The position numbers and the translations under genes are program-made. DNA of 64,000 nt, from assembly GCF_013522725.1 (NCBI RefSeq), contig NZ_JAAMRF010000002.1, positions 124,001-188,000 on the forward strand. Direction: 5' to 3'. The notes beneath the pieces were generated by a model. That model ran no database searches. It was not told where the DNA came from and saw nothing but the letters and a program-made list of their open reading frames with translations. Shown one piece after another: positions 8,921 through 15,774 of the stretch. The DNA comes from Stutzerimonas azotifigens. GTDB taxonomy: Bacteria; Pseudomonadota; Gammaproteobacteria; Pseudomonadales; Pseudomonadaceae. Position 1 is the first letter of the stretch. Each line of letters opens with the position of its first letter.

Positions 8921-10189
8921 TCAGAACCCGCTGACCCACTGGGTCAGCGCGTGCAGCAGCAGCCCGACCAGCCCTCCGACCAGGGTGCCGTTGATGCGGA
9001 TGTACTGCAGGTCCTTGCCGACGCTCTGTTCCATCTGCTCCACCAATTCGCGGCTTTCCCACTGCTCCACACGATCCGCGATGTAGCGGCCGATCTGCCC
9101 GCGGTAGCGCTCCAGCAGATCCGGCGCGGCGGTCATCAGCCGTTCATTGATCCAGCCGCGCATCGCCTCGTCGGTGGCCAGGGCATCGCCCAGGCCTCGG
9201 GTCAGCGTGACGATGCGGGCGCCGATACGGGAGTCGGTGCTCTCCAGATCCGCCTGCAGCCAGTCGGTCAGCTCGCCCCAGAGGCCATGCAGATATTCGG
9301 TGGTGGCGGGGTGTTCGAGCAGTTGCGAGACGATGCGCTCGACCTCCAGGCGCGACACCGGGTCGTGCTTGAGGCGCTCGATGTAGTCGGCGACATATTC
9401 GTCGAAGCGCTCGCGCAGGGGGTGCTGCGGGTCGTGCGCCACCTCGGCGAGCAGCGCGCTGATGCCATCGACCACCTTGTTCGCCGACCAGCCGCCGACC
9501 GCCTTACCCAGTCCGAAGTAACGCAGCGTGTGGACTTCAGCGGTGATCGCGTTGGCGACCAGGGCGCGGGTGTCCTCGTCCTGCAGGATCACATCGAGCC
9601 TGACCAGCACTTCGTCGAGCATCGCTTGATGACGGCCATGGCTGGTAAGCACCTCCAGCGCCTGGCCGCACAACGGTGCGAGGTCGATGCGTCGGACGCG
9701 GCCGAGCACCTTCGCCTGGACGAAGCCACGAACGCGCTCGTCCCGCAGCGATTCGGCGCCGAACCGGGCAATACCGGTGAGCTGTTTGCCGACCGCGTCG
9801 GCGTTGTCCGGATGACGCAGCCAGCCGGCCAGCCGGCCTCCCAGGTCCAATGCCTCGAGCTTGGCCAGCACCAGCGGTGTGGCGAGAAAGTGGGTGGTGA
9901 TGAAGTCCGACAGCTTCTGGCCAATGCGCGCCTTGCTGCGTGGGATGATCGCCGTATGGGGGATCGGCAGGCCCAGCGGATGGCGGAACAGCGCGGTGAC
10001 GGCAAACCAGTCGGCGATGGCGCCGATCATTGCCGCTTCGGAAAACGAGGCGAGATAGCCCCAGGCCGGATGGTGAGCCTCCATGGCGGTCGCCAGGGTA
10101 TAGAGCACTGCAGCCAGCACCAGCAGCAGGCTGGCGACCAACTTCATGCGGGAGACCGGTGACTGCCAGGTACGGGCAATGGACGTCAT
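8921..10189 (-). CDS. DUF445 family membrane protein
   Basis: This 422-residue protein has two N-terminal hydrophobic segments (including KLVASLLLVLAAVLY and the EAAMIGAIADWFAVTALF motif typical of DUF445/YjiN proteins), a long helical central region, and a C-terminal membrane segment (LVGGLVGLLLHALTQW). The family function is unknown. I chose the ATG at 10189 because AGAGG lies six bases upstream; the ATG at 10195 has that site touching it, and the longer open frame to 10429 runs into the structured intergenic region. Confidence 0.85.
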   Translation of the reverse strand: MTSIARTWQSPVSRMKLVASLLLVLAAVLYTLATAMEAHHPAWGYLASFSEAAMIGAIADWFAVTALFRHPLGLPIPHTAIIPRSKARIGQKLSDFITTHFLATPLVLAKLEALDLGGRLAGWLRHPDNADAVGKQLTGIARFGAESLRDERVRGFVQAKVLGRVRRIDLAPLCGQALEVLTSHGRHQAMLDEVLVRLDVILQDEDTRALVANAITAEVHTLRYFGLGKAVGGWSANKVVDGISALLAEVAHDPQHPLRERFDEYVADYIERLKHDPVSRLEVERIVSQLLEHPATTEYLHGLWGELTDWLQADLESTDSRIGARIVTLTRGLGDALATDEAMRGWINERLMTAAPDLLERYRGQIGRYIADRVEQWESRELVEQMEQSVGKDLQYIRINGTLVGGLVGLLLHALTQWVSGF

Positions 10190-10562
10190 GTGCATCCTCT
10201 TCGTGACGGGGCGGTAAGGCGAAGCTGCAATGACTGCACCTGTGACAACAGAGTCGTTTTGCGCAGCGATGTTCGTATCAGGCCGGGGCGGGAGCGATCC
10301 GGCAGCGATCGGTAGCCTACGGGTGAGGCCATTCGCGGTCGAGACCGCTCCCGCTCGATCGGCGAACCGTGGGAACGGTCGGGGACGCCTAGTCTCGACC
10401 GCGAGCTTTTGGGTTTCTGGCGGAATCATCCATAGGGCCTGGCATGCCAGGGACGGTCACGGTGCCGAAGGACAACCGGCGACGTCAGGGCAATTTCGTT
10501 CAATACCGGGATGGCGGTCGCCAATAGGCTATTGAGGTCCTTCAGCCAGGTGTTGCACCACG
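10190..10562. other. Intergenic region with a nested inverted-repeat element
   Basis: No convincing gene is present in these 373 bases. The region holds a perfect 13-bp inverted repeat (arms 10333-10345 and 10392-10404) whose loop contains a smaller accgt/acggt hairpin, followed by a short T-rich tract. It separates the divergent DUF445 and LysE genes, so both promoters should also lie here. Confidence 0.6.
10333..10404. repeat. 13-bp inverted repeat with 46-nt structured loop
   Basis: The left arm TCGCGGTCGAGAC and right arm GTCTCGACCGCGA are perfect reverse complements. A CTTTT tract follows the right arm on the plus strand. It could be a REP-like element, an extruding hairpin or the end of a small RNA; the sequence alone does not decide. 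Confidence 0.6.
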
Positions 10563-11150
10563 ATGAACCTCTATCTCTCCATGGCCGCCTTCGCGCTGGC
10601 CTCTTCGATTACGCCGGGGCCGGTCAATCTGGTCGCGCTTGGCTGTGGAGCCAGCCATGGACTGGGCCCGAGCCTGCGCCATGTCACTGGGGCAACGGTC
10701 GGGTTCACGTTGCTGTTGCTGCTGATCGGGCTGGGCCTGTACGAGCTGCTACAGCGGCTGCCGGTGTTGATGCTCGGCATTCGCTGGGGCGGTATCGGGT
10801 TTCTCTTGTACATGGCCTACCGGCTGGCGATCGACGACGGGCGGGTAAGCCCTGACGCAGCGGGCAACCGTCCCACGATGCTGCGCGGTGCGCTGATGCA
10901 ATGGCTCAATCCGAAGGCCTGGCTGGCGTCCGTCGCGGGGATGGGGTTGTTCGCCGCCGATGGCGAGGTGCTGCAGGTCTGGCGATTCGCCGGGTTGTAC
11001 TTCCTGGTGTGCTACCTGTCCATCGCCTGCTGGGCGCTGGCTGGCAGCCTGTTGCGTCGCCATATGGCGCAACCGGGGCGCCTGCAGCTGTTAAATCGGC
11101 TGATGGCCGCCTTGCTGGTGGTAAGCGCATGCTACCTGCTGGAGGGTTGA
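10563..11150 (+). CDS. LysE/RhtB-family amino-acid exporter
   Basis: This 195-residue inner-membrane protein has about six hydrophobic helices and the N-terminal S-I-T-P-G-P-V-N segment that marks the LysE/RhtB exporter family, plus the central Q-W-L-N-P-K-A-W motif. It is expected to export amino acids or related metabolites by proton exchange; the substrate cannot be read from sequence. It converges with an AraC-type regulator gene only 5 bp away, which suggests, but does not prove, that the regulator controls it. Confidence 0.88.
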   Translation: MNLYLSMAAFALASSITPGPVNLVALGCGASHGLGPSLRHVTGATVGFTLLLLLIGLGLYELLQRLPVLMLGIRWGGIGFLLYMAYRLAIDDGRVSPDAAGNRPTMLRGALMQWLNPKAWLASVAGMGLFAADGEVLQVWRFAGLYFLVCYLSIACWALAGSLLRRHMAQPGRLQLLNRLMAALLVVSACYLLEG

Positions 11151-11155
11151 CGCAA

Positions 11156-11980
11156 TCAGTCGCGGTACTGGCCGGGCGTGGCGGCCAGGTGGCGTTTGAA
11201 GGTCCGCTGAAAATGCGCCTGATCGGCGAAGCCCGCCTCCAGGGCGACGTCGGACAGGCTGCGGCCTTCGCGTAACGCGCGTTGGCTGTGCTGGATTCTA
11301 CGGTTGACCAGGTAAGCGTGTGGCGTCAGGCCAAAATGTCTTTTGAATGCCCGGATCAGATAGGAGGACGACACGCCGGCCTCGGCGCTGATGTCATCGA
11401 GCGTCAGCGCCTCGGTGCAGTGCCGCTGGATGAAGGCGGCCGCTCGCCGCAGCGCTTGCAGCGGTTCTTCATCTACTGGAGCTGCCGCCAGATGGCCTTG
11501 CAGGGCGGTGAAGAAGGCGCGCACTTTCTCCTGCTTGATGGCGTTGGCCAACAGCGGATCGATCAGGCAGGCATAGAGCCCGGTCACGCCGGAGAACAGT
11601 TCGGGAGCTGGGCTCAGGATGCTGGCGAAGGGGACGAAGGTGCCGCCCGCGCTCATACCGAGGGTGTGTTGCAGCGCACCGAGCCATTGCGGGTCGATAT
11701 AAAGCATCACGTACGACCAGGGCTGCCCCTCGACTGGGTTGCAGGCGTGTACGACCTGCGGATTCATCATCACCACGCAGCCCTGCGAAATGCGCTGGCG
11801 CTGGATGCCGTTGACATAATCGCAGCTGCCCGCGATGACCGCGCCTACCGAGAAGGTCGCGTGGGCGTGCGGCGCATAGCAGACCTTGCGCCCATCGGCG
11901 ACCGAACGCGCCTCGATGAAGGGCAGCGCCGGATCGCGCCAGAAACGGGGCAGGGCGTCAGTTGAGGCAGGACAGGACAT
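11156..11980 (-). CDS. AraC-family transcriptional regulator
   Basis: This regulator of about 274 residues has an N-terminal cupin-like sensor domain (H-A-H-A-T-F-S-V-G, then V-V-M-M-N-P-Q-V-V-H) and two C-terminal helix-turn-helix motifs (TLDDISAEAGVSSSYLIRAF and SLSDVALEAGFADQAHFQRT). Its form resembles AraC proteins that control LysE-type exporters, and it lies next to one, tail to tail. The start is ambiguous: I favour the ATG at 11980, but an ATG at 12019 would add 13 residues. Neither has a strong ribosome binding site. The ligand is unknown. Confidence 0.87.
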   Translation of the reverse strand: MSCPASTDALPRFWRDPALPFIEARSVADGRKVCYAPHAHATFSVGAVIAGSCDYVNGIQRQRISQGCVVMMNPQVVHACNPVEGQPWSYVMLYIDPQWLGALQHTLGMSAGGTFVPFASILSPAPELFSGVTGLYACLIDPLLANAIKQEKVRAFFTALQGHLAAAPVDEEPLQALRRAAAFIQRHCTEALTLDDISAEAGVSSSYLIRAFKRHFGLTPHAYLVNRRIQHSQRALREGRSLSDVALEAGFADQAHFQRTFKRHLAATPGQYRD

Positions 11981-12218
11981 GGCAGGGTCGCGGCATTGGT
12001 GATTGCCAGACTCTAGCATGCGGATCGCTCAGCGACGGTACACCCGTCCGACGCTTGGGTAGCCGACGAACCCTAGGGCAGGAGTACTCGCCGCGAAAGA
12101 GACGCAAGTTGACCGAGGGCGCCAATCCGGGCGTGCCTGCTCGGGTTGTTAAACGGCGCCAGACCGATGGCGCTACAGGGTAAGCTGGGCGTTTGTCACC
12201 GCCCGCCAGGACGCTCGC

Positions 12219-12689
12219 ATGGACACTACCGAGATTCAGCTGTTGATCATCCAGCGCCTGCAGGACGACCTGCGGATTGCCCAGGATGCGCTGCGTGCCT
12301 CGCATGAGGCCGCGACCCATGCCGAGAGCAAGGCGGAGAACAAGTACGATACCCGCGGGCTGGAAGCGGCGTATCTCGCCGATGGGCAGCGCCGCAGGGT
12401 GCGTGAAATCGAAGCCGCGCTCGCGGCCTACCGCAACCTGAAGGTCGAGCGTGGCGACGGCATCCGGATCGGCGCACTGGTGGTACTCGAACACGAAGAC
12501 GGCGAGCGCTGGGTATACCTGGGGCCAGATGGCGCCGGTCTGAAGCTCGCCGTCGAGGGGCGCGAAGTTCTGGTCATTTCGCCACGTTCGCCGCTGGGCC
12601 AGGCATTGCTCGGTCGCGAGCAGGACGATGAAGTCGAGATACGCGTCAACGGTCAGCCGCAGCGCTACCTGATCCGCGAGCGCTACTGA
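12219..12689 (+). CDS. GreA/GreB-like transcription elongation factor family protein
   Basis: This 156-residue protein has an N-terminal helical hairpin (about 1-75) and a C-terminal Gre/FKBP-like domain (about 78-155), as in Gre factors that insert a coiled coil into the RNA polymerase secondary channel. The hairpin tip reads AENKYDTRGLEAAY, which parallels the acidic ENAEYDAA tip of GreA. It is therefore a likely polymerase-binding paralogue rather than GreA or GreB themselves. It is transcribed alone; the neighbours give no further clue. Whether it stimulates cleavage, competes with Gre, or acts in a ppGpp/DksA-like way is unknown. Confidence 0.75.
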   Translation: MDTTEIQLLIIQRLQDDLRIAQDALRASHEAATHAESKAENKYDTRGLEAAYLADGQRRRVREIEAALAAYRNLKVERGDGIRIGALVVLEHEDGERWVYLGPDGAGLKLAVEGREVLVISPRSPLGQALLGREQDDEVEIRVNGQPQRYLIRERY

Positions 12690-12765
12690 ATCGTGCGTCG
12701 CACTATCGCCGCTGCGGTGCTGTCACAGGCTTATCGCTAATTCCCATACACCATGGAGGGTTCCC

Positions 12766-13182
12766 ATGCGTTCGATGCTTTGCCTGCTCCCCCTGCTGGC
12801 GCTCGCCGGTTGTTCTTCCTTCACCCCAGACGAAATTTCTCCGGTTCCCGAGGAGCGCGTGTTGGGTTATCAGCAGAGCGTGCCGGGCGGCGGCGAGATC
12901 CTGGTGCAGCGCGATGTCGGCATGCTCGGTGGTGGTTGCAACGTGGCGTTCCTCATCGACCGCCGTGTCGCTGCGCGCATCGGTATCGGCGAATTCGCCC
13001 GCTTTGAGGTGCCTGCGGGTACGCGCATCGTCGGCATCGGTATCGACAAGGAAGGGCCCGGTCTGTGCAGCAAGGGGCGGCTCAACCGTGAACTCGTGGC
13101 TCAGGTCGGCGAAGGTGCGACGCTCAAGTTTCGTATCGTCAGCGAGGCGAAGATCGGCTTCGACATCAGACCGCTGGAATAG
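12766..13182 (+). CDS. Small lipoprotein of unknown function
   Basis: This 138-residue protein has a short signal peptide and lipobox LAGC with Cys16. The mature domain contains FLIDRRVAARIGIGEFARFEV, a beta-rich pattern reminiscent of small DUF2846-like lipoproteins (weak resemblance). GGAGG lies 6 bases before the ATG at 12766, which fixes the start. Charge and sorting signals suggest an outer-membrane, periplasm-facing lipoprotein. No function is assigned. Confidence 0.8.
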   Translation: MRSMLCLLPLLALAGCSSFTPDEISPVPEERVLGYQQSVPGGGEILVQRDVGMLGGGCNVAFLIDRRVAARIGIGEFARFEVPAGTRIVGIGIDKEGPGLCSKGRLNRELVAQVGEGATLKFRIVSEAKIGFDIRPLE

Positions 13183-13242
13183 CCTGCTCGGTGTGGCCCT
13201 GAACGGGGGCTCCGTTGGGGCTAGGACGCGAAGGGTCGTCGA

Positions 13243-13950
13243 TCAGAAGCGTTCGTTGTCGGCCAGATAGCGCCACTGGCCTGCCGGTAGCTTGGCCATC
13301 GACACGCGCCCGATACGAATGCGCTTGCTGCCTAGCAGGCGCAGCCCCACCGCCTCGCAGAGCTGGCGAAGGTCGTCCTGCTTCGGTCCCTTGAGCGCGA
13401 TGCGCAGATGGGTCTCGTTCTGCCAGCTCGCCTTGGCCTTCGGCAGGCTGACACCCCGGTGAGTGTAGCCTCGTGCCAGTCGTTCCAGAGCGTGAGCGTC
13501 AGCTTCGCCGGCGACTTCCACGACATATTCCTGTTCGAGCTTGTGGCCGTTTTCGGTGAGCGTGCGGATGGTGCCGCGCTGTTGGCTGAACACCACCAGG
13601 CCGCTTGCCTCGGGGGCCAGGGAGAACAGTTGCGTATGGCGAAGCAAATGACGCTGCAGGGTCGCCAGGCGCGAAGGGTCGATATTCCAGCGCAGGTCTG
13701 CCGACAGGATCGCCTCGGCGCCATCGACACCGGCCGGCTTGTGCCAGAGCAGAGTCACCGGAGGCACTTCCGTTGCCGTCGCTCCGGGCAGTAGCTCGAT
13801 CGTTACACCTTCCTGCACTTTGTAGAACGGCGCTTCGATCACTTGGCCATCGACGCGGATCCAGCCACCTTCTATATACAGCTCGGCTTCGCGGCGGGAG
13901 CAGCGCAGCTGTTCGGCAACGCACTTGGAAAGGCGGACGGGTTCGGTCAT
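13243..13950 (-). CDS. RluF-like pseudouridine synthase homologue lacking the catalytic Asp motif
   Basis: This 235-residue protein has an N-terminal S4 RNA-binding domain (RLSKCVAEQLRCSRREAELY, residues 6-25) and the fold of RsuA/RluF pseudouridine synthases, including HKPAG (70-74) and EQEYVVEV (139-146). The catalytic motif G-R-L-D-x-x-(S/T)-x-G-L is replaced by LFSLAPEASGLVVFS (108-122), so Ala112 stands where the essential Asp should be. There is no frameshift and the rest is well kept. It probably binds rRNA but may not isomerise uridine. The ATG at 13950 matches the family start. Confidence 0.8.
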   Translation of the reverse strand: MTEPVRLSKCVAEQLRCSRREAELYIEGGWIRVDGQVIEAPFYKVQEGVTIELLPGATATEVPPVTLLWHKPAGVDGAEAILSADLRWNIDPSRLATLQRHLLRHTQLFSLAPEASGLVVFSQQRGTIRTLTENGHKLEQEYVVEVAGEADAHALERLARGYTHRGVSLPKAKASWQNETHLRIALKGPKQDDLRQLCEAVGLRLLGSKRIRIGRVSMAKLPAGQWRYLADNERF

Positions 13951-14039
13951 GACGGGCTCGGGGAGGGGGCGTAAAGCCACGAGCCGCGTGCGTTTGAAAA
14001 GCGCTGCGGCTCGTTGATGGGGTCAGGCGCGGGTATTGC

Positions 14040-14234
14040 TCAAGCGTGTTTCTTGCTGATGGTGATCTGGCGCGAGGGGCCTTGGGTCTGGCCGCTTACG
14101 CCGTTAGGGATCTTCTGGATTTCGCCGCCGGCCTTGAGGAAGGCGGCCATCTGCGCCGCGAGCGACGAGCTGGTTTCAGTGGCGGGTTCCGGCTTGCGTT
14201 TGGCGGTGCTGGTGGCTTTGCTGGCCATGGTCAT
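14040..14234 (-). CDS. Small basic protein of unknown function
   Basis: This 64-residue protein has a Lys/Ser/Thr-rich N-terminal tail and a compact C-terminal segment (LAAQMAAFLKAGGEIQKIP then NGVSG) that I recall from pseudomonad hypothetical proteins. AAGGA lies five bases before the ATG at 14234. Its promoter region holds a TATAAT bracketed by a perfect inverted repeat, so expression may be regulated. It has no membrane segment or cysteine. Its high basicity would fit nucleic-acid binding, but that is only inference. Confidence 0.7.
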   Translation of the reverse strand: MTMASKATSTAKRKPEPATETSSSLAAQMAAFLKAGGEIQKIPNGVSGQTQGPSRQITISKKHA

Positions 14235-14251
14235 TGCTGTCCTTCAGTCAG

Positions 14252-14292
14252 TCGAACAGGAAATTATACAGATTTTCGTCTTCCCTGTTCGA
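14252..14292 (-). promoter_or_regulatory. Inverted repeat bracketing a TATAAT -10 element
   Basis: On the minus strand a perfect TATAAT (plus-strand bases 14263-14268) lies between arms CCTGTTCGA and TCGAACAGG (plus-strand 14252-14260 and 14284-14292, 23 bp apart). The outer arm covers the -35 region and the inner arm lies near the transcription start of the 64-residue protein gene. This is the expected geometry for a repressor or activator site, but no regulator is known to me. Confidence 0.45.
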
Positions 14293-14413
14293 GTATTTTC
14301 CTGCTGGTCATCTCTTGCAACGAACCATGACTGGGCAAGACGCCCGTCTGACGCACTACGCTGTGCGCCGGAGGACTAATCGGGTCCTGGATTGATAGCT
14401 TGGAGAATGTTCA

Positions 14414-15565
14414 ATGTTTCGCCATGTTCTGTTGCCGACCTTGTTCGGACTTACTCTCGTTGCAACCGCGCCGCTGTCGGCGGCTGAGGTAGAGCGCTAC
14501 GACAGCGAGCTGGGCGCGGTGACTGTGCGGGAGATCGCCGGCGGCCTGGAACATCCCTGGGGCCTGGCATTTCTGCCCGGCGGCGAGCGGATGCTGGTGA
14601 CCGAGCGTCCGGGTCGGCTGCGTGTGGTCAGGCTCGATGGCGTGTTGTCCGAGCCCCTCGAAGGCGTCCCCGAGGTCTATGCACAGGGGCAGGGCGGTTT
14701 GCTCGATGTGCACCTGTCGCCGGACTTCGCCAGAGATCGGCTGGTCTACCTCAGCTACGCCGAGGCGGGCGAGGGCAGCCAGTCGGGAACGGCGGTGGGG
14801 CGAGGAAGGCTGTCGGAAGATCTTGCCCGGCTGGAGGATTTCGAGGTGATTTTCCGCCAGGCGCCGAAGCTCTCGTCCGGTATGCATTACGGCTCGCGGA
14901 TGGACTTCGACCGTGAAGGCCATCTGTTCATCGCGCTGGGCGAGAACAACCAGCGTCCGGCCGCCCAGGACCTGGACAAGCACCAGGGCAAGGTGGTGAG
15001 GCTGTATCCCGATGGGCAGGTTCCGGGCGACAACCCCTTCGTAGGGCAGGCCGATGCGCGGCCGGAGATCTGGTCCTACGGGCATCGCAATCCGCAGGGC
15101 GTCGCGCTCAATCCCTGGTCCGGTCGCTTCTGGCTCAACGAGCATGGGCCGCGTGGCGGGGACGAGGTGAACATTCCCCAGGCCGGCAAGAACTATGGCT
15201 GGCCGCTGGCTACCCATGGCATCAACTACAGCATGCAGCCGATCCCTGAAGCCAAGGGCAAGACGGTCAAAGGCACCGAGGCGCCCCATTACGTCTGGGA
15301 GGTGTCCCCAGGGGTAAGCGGAATGGCGTTCTACGATGCCAATCGCTTCCCGACCTGGCAGCGCAGCCTCTTCATCGGCGCCCTGGTCGACCAGTCACTG
15401 ATCCGCCTGCAGCTCGATGGCGACAGGGTGGTGGACGACGAGCGCCTGCTCAAGGACTTGGGCGCTCGCATTCGCGACGTGCGCCTCGGGCCGGACGGCT
15501 ACCTCTATCTGCTGACCGACGCGAGCAAGGGGCGCCTGTTGCAGGTTGGGCTCGAGGACCAGTAG
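14414..15565 (+). CDS. Soluble PQQ-dependent aldose sugar dehydrogenase (YliI/Asd-like)
   Basis: This 383-residue periplasmic quinoprotein oxidises aldose sugars to lactones. A signal peptide (about 1-24, ending LSAAE) precedes a six-bladed beta-propeller of the GSDH family: G-L-E-H-P-W-G-L-A-F-L-P-G-G, L-L-D-V-H-L-S-P, H-Y-G-S-R-M-D-F and the G-H-R-N-P-Q-G segment are all present. The length fits the E. coli YliI type. The gene lies 209 bp before a membrane-bound PQQ glucose dehydrogenase on the same strand, so the two share cofactor dependence. No pqq biosynthesis gene is in the window. Confidence 0.9.
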   Translation: MFRHVLLPTLFGLTLVATAPLSAAEVERYDSELGAVTVREIAGGLEHPWGLAFLPGGERMLVTERPGRLRVVRLDGVLSEPLEGVPEVYAQGQGGLLDVHLSPDFARDRLVYLSYAEAGEGSQSGTAVGRGRLSEDLARLEDFEVIFRQAPKLSSGMHYGSRMDFDREGHLFIALGENNQRPAAQDLDKHQGKVVRLYPDGQVPGDNPFVGQADARPEIWSYGHRNPQGVALNPWSGRFWLNEHGPRGGDEVNIPQAGKNYGWPLATHGINYSMQPIPEAKGKTVKGTEAPHYVWEVSPGVSGMAFYDANRFPTWQRSLFIGALVDQSLIRLQLDGDRVVDDERLLKDLGARIRDVRLGPDGYLYLLTDASKGRLLQVGLEDQ

Positions 15566-15591
15566 TCCTCCGTTCGCCTGCGGTTCTCTTC

Positions 15592-15626
15592 CGCCCGGCG
15601 CACCGGCCTCTGGTGCGCTTCGGGCG
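15592..15626. repeat. Strong hairpin between the two PQQ dehydrogenase genes
   Basis: Arms CGCCCGGCGCACC (15592-15604) and GGTGCGC-TT-CGGGCG (15612-15626) form 13 pairs with a two-base bulge and a 7-nt loop. There is no T run, so it may be a factor-dependent terminator or a transcript-stabilising element rather than an intrinsic terminator. Confidence 0.5.
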
Positions 15627-15774
15627 ACGATTTCAGGGAGCGATCCCGCCGAATGCCTGTCCATAGCTTGGGCCGGCAGCCTTTTGCCAGCCCGATAACA
15701 ACAGACCACAGGCGGTAGCGCGCGCTCCTCGCGCATGGCGCTGCCCAAGAGGTCGAGCTGGAAGGAGAGGCAGC

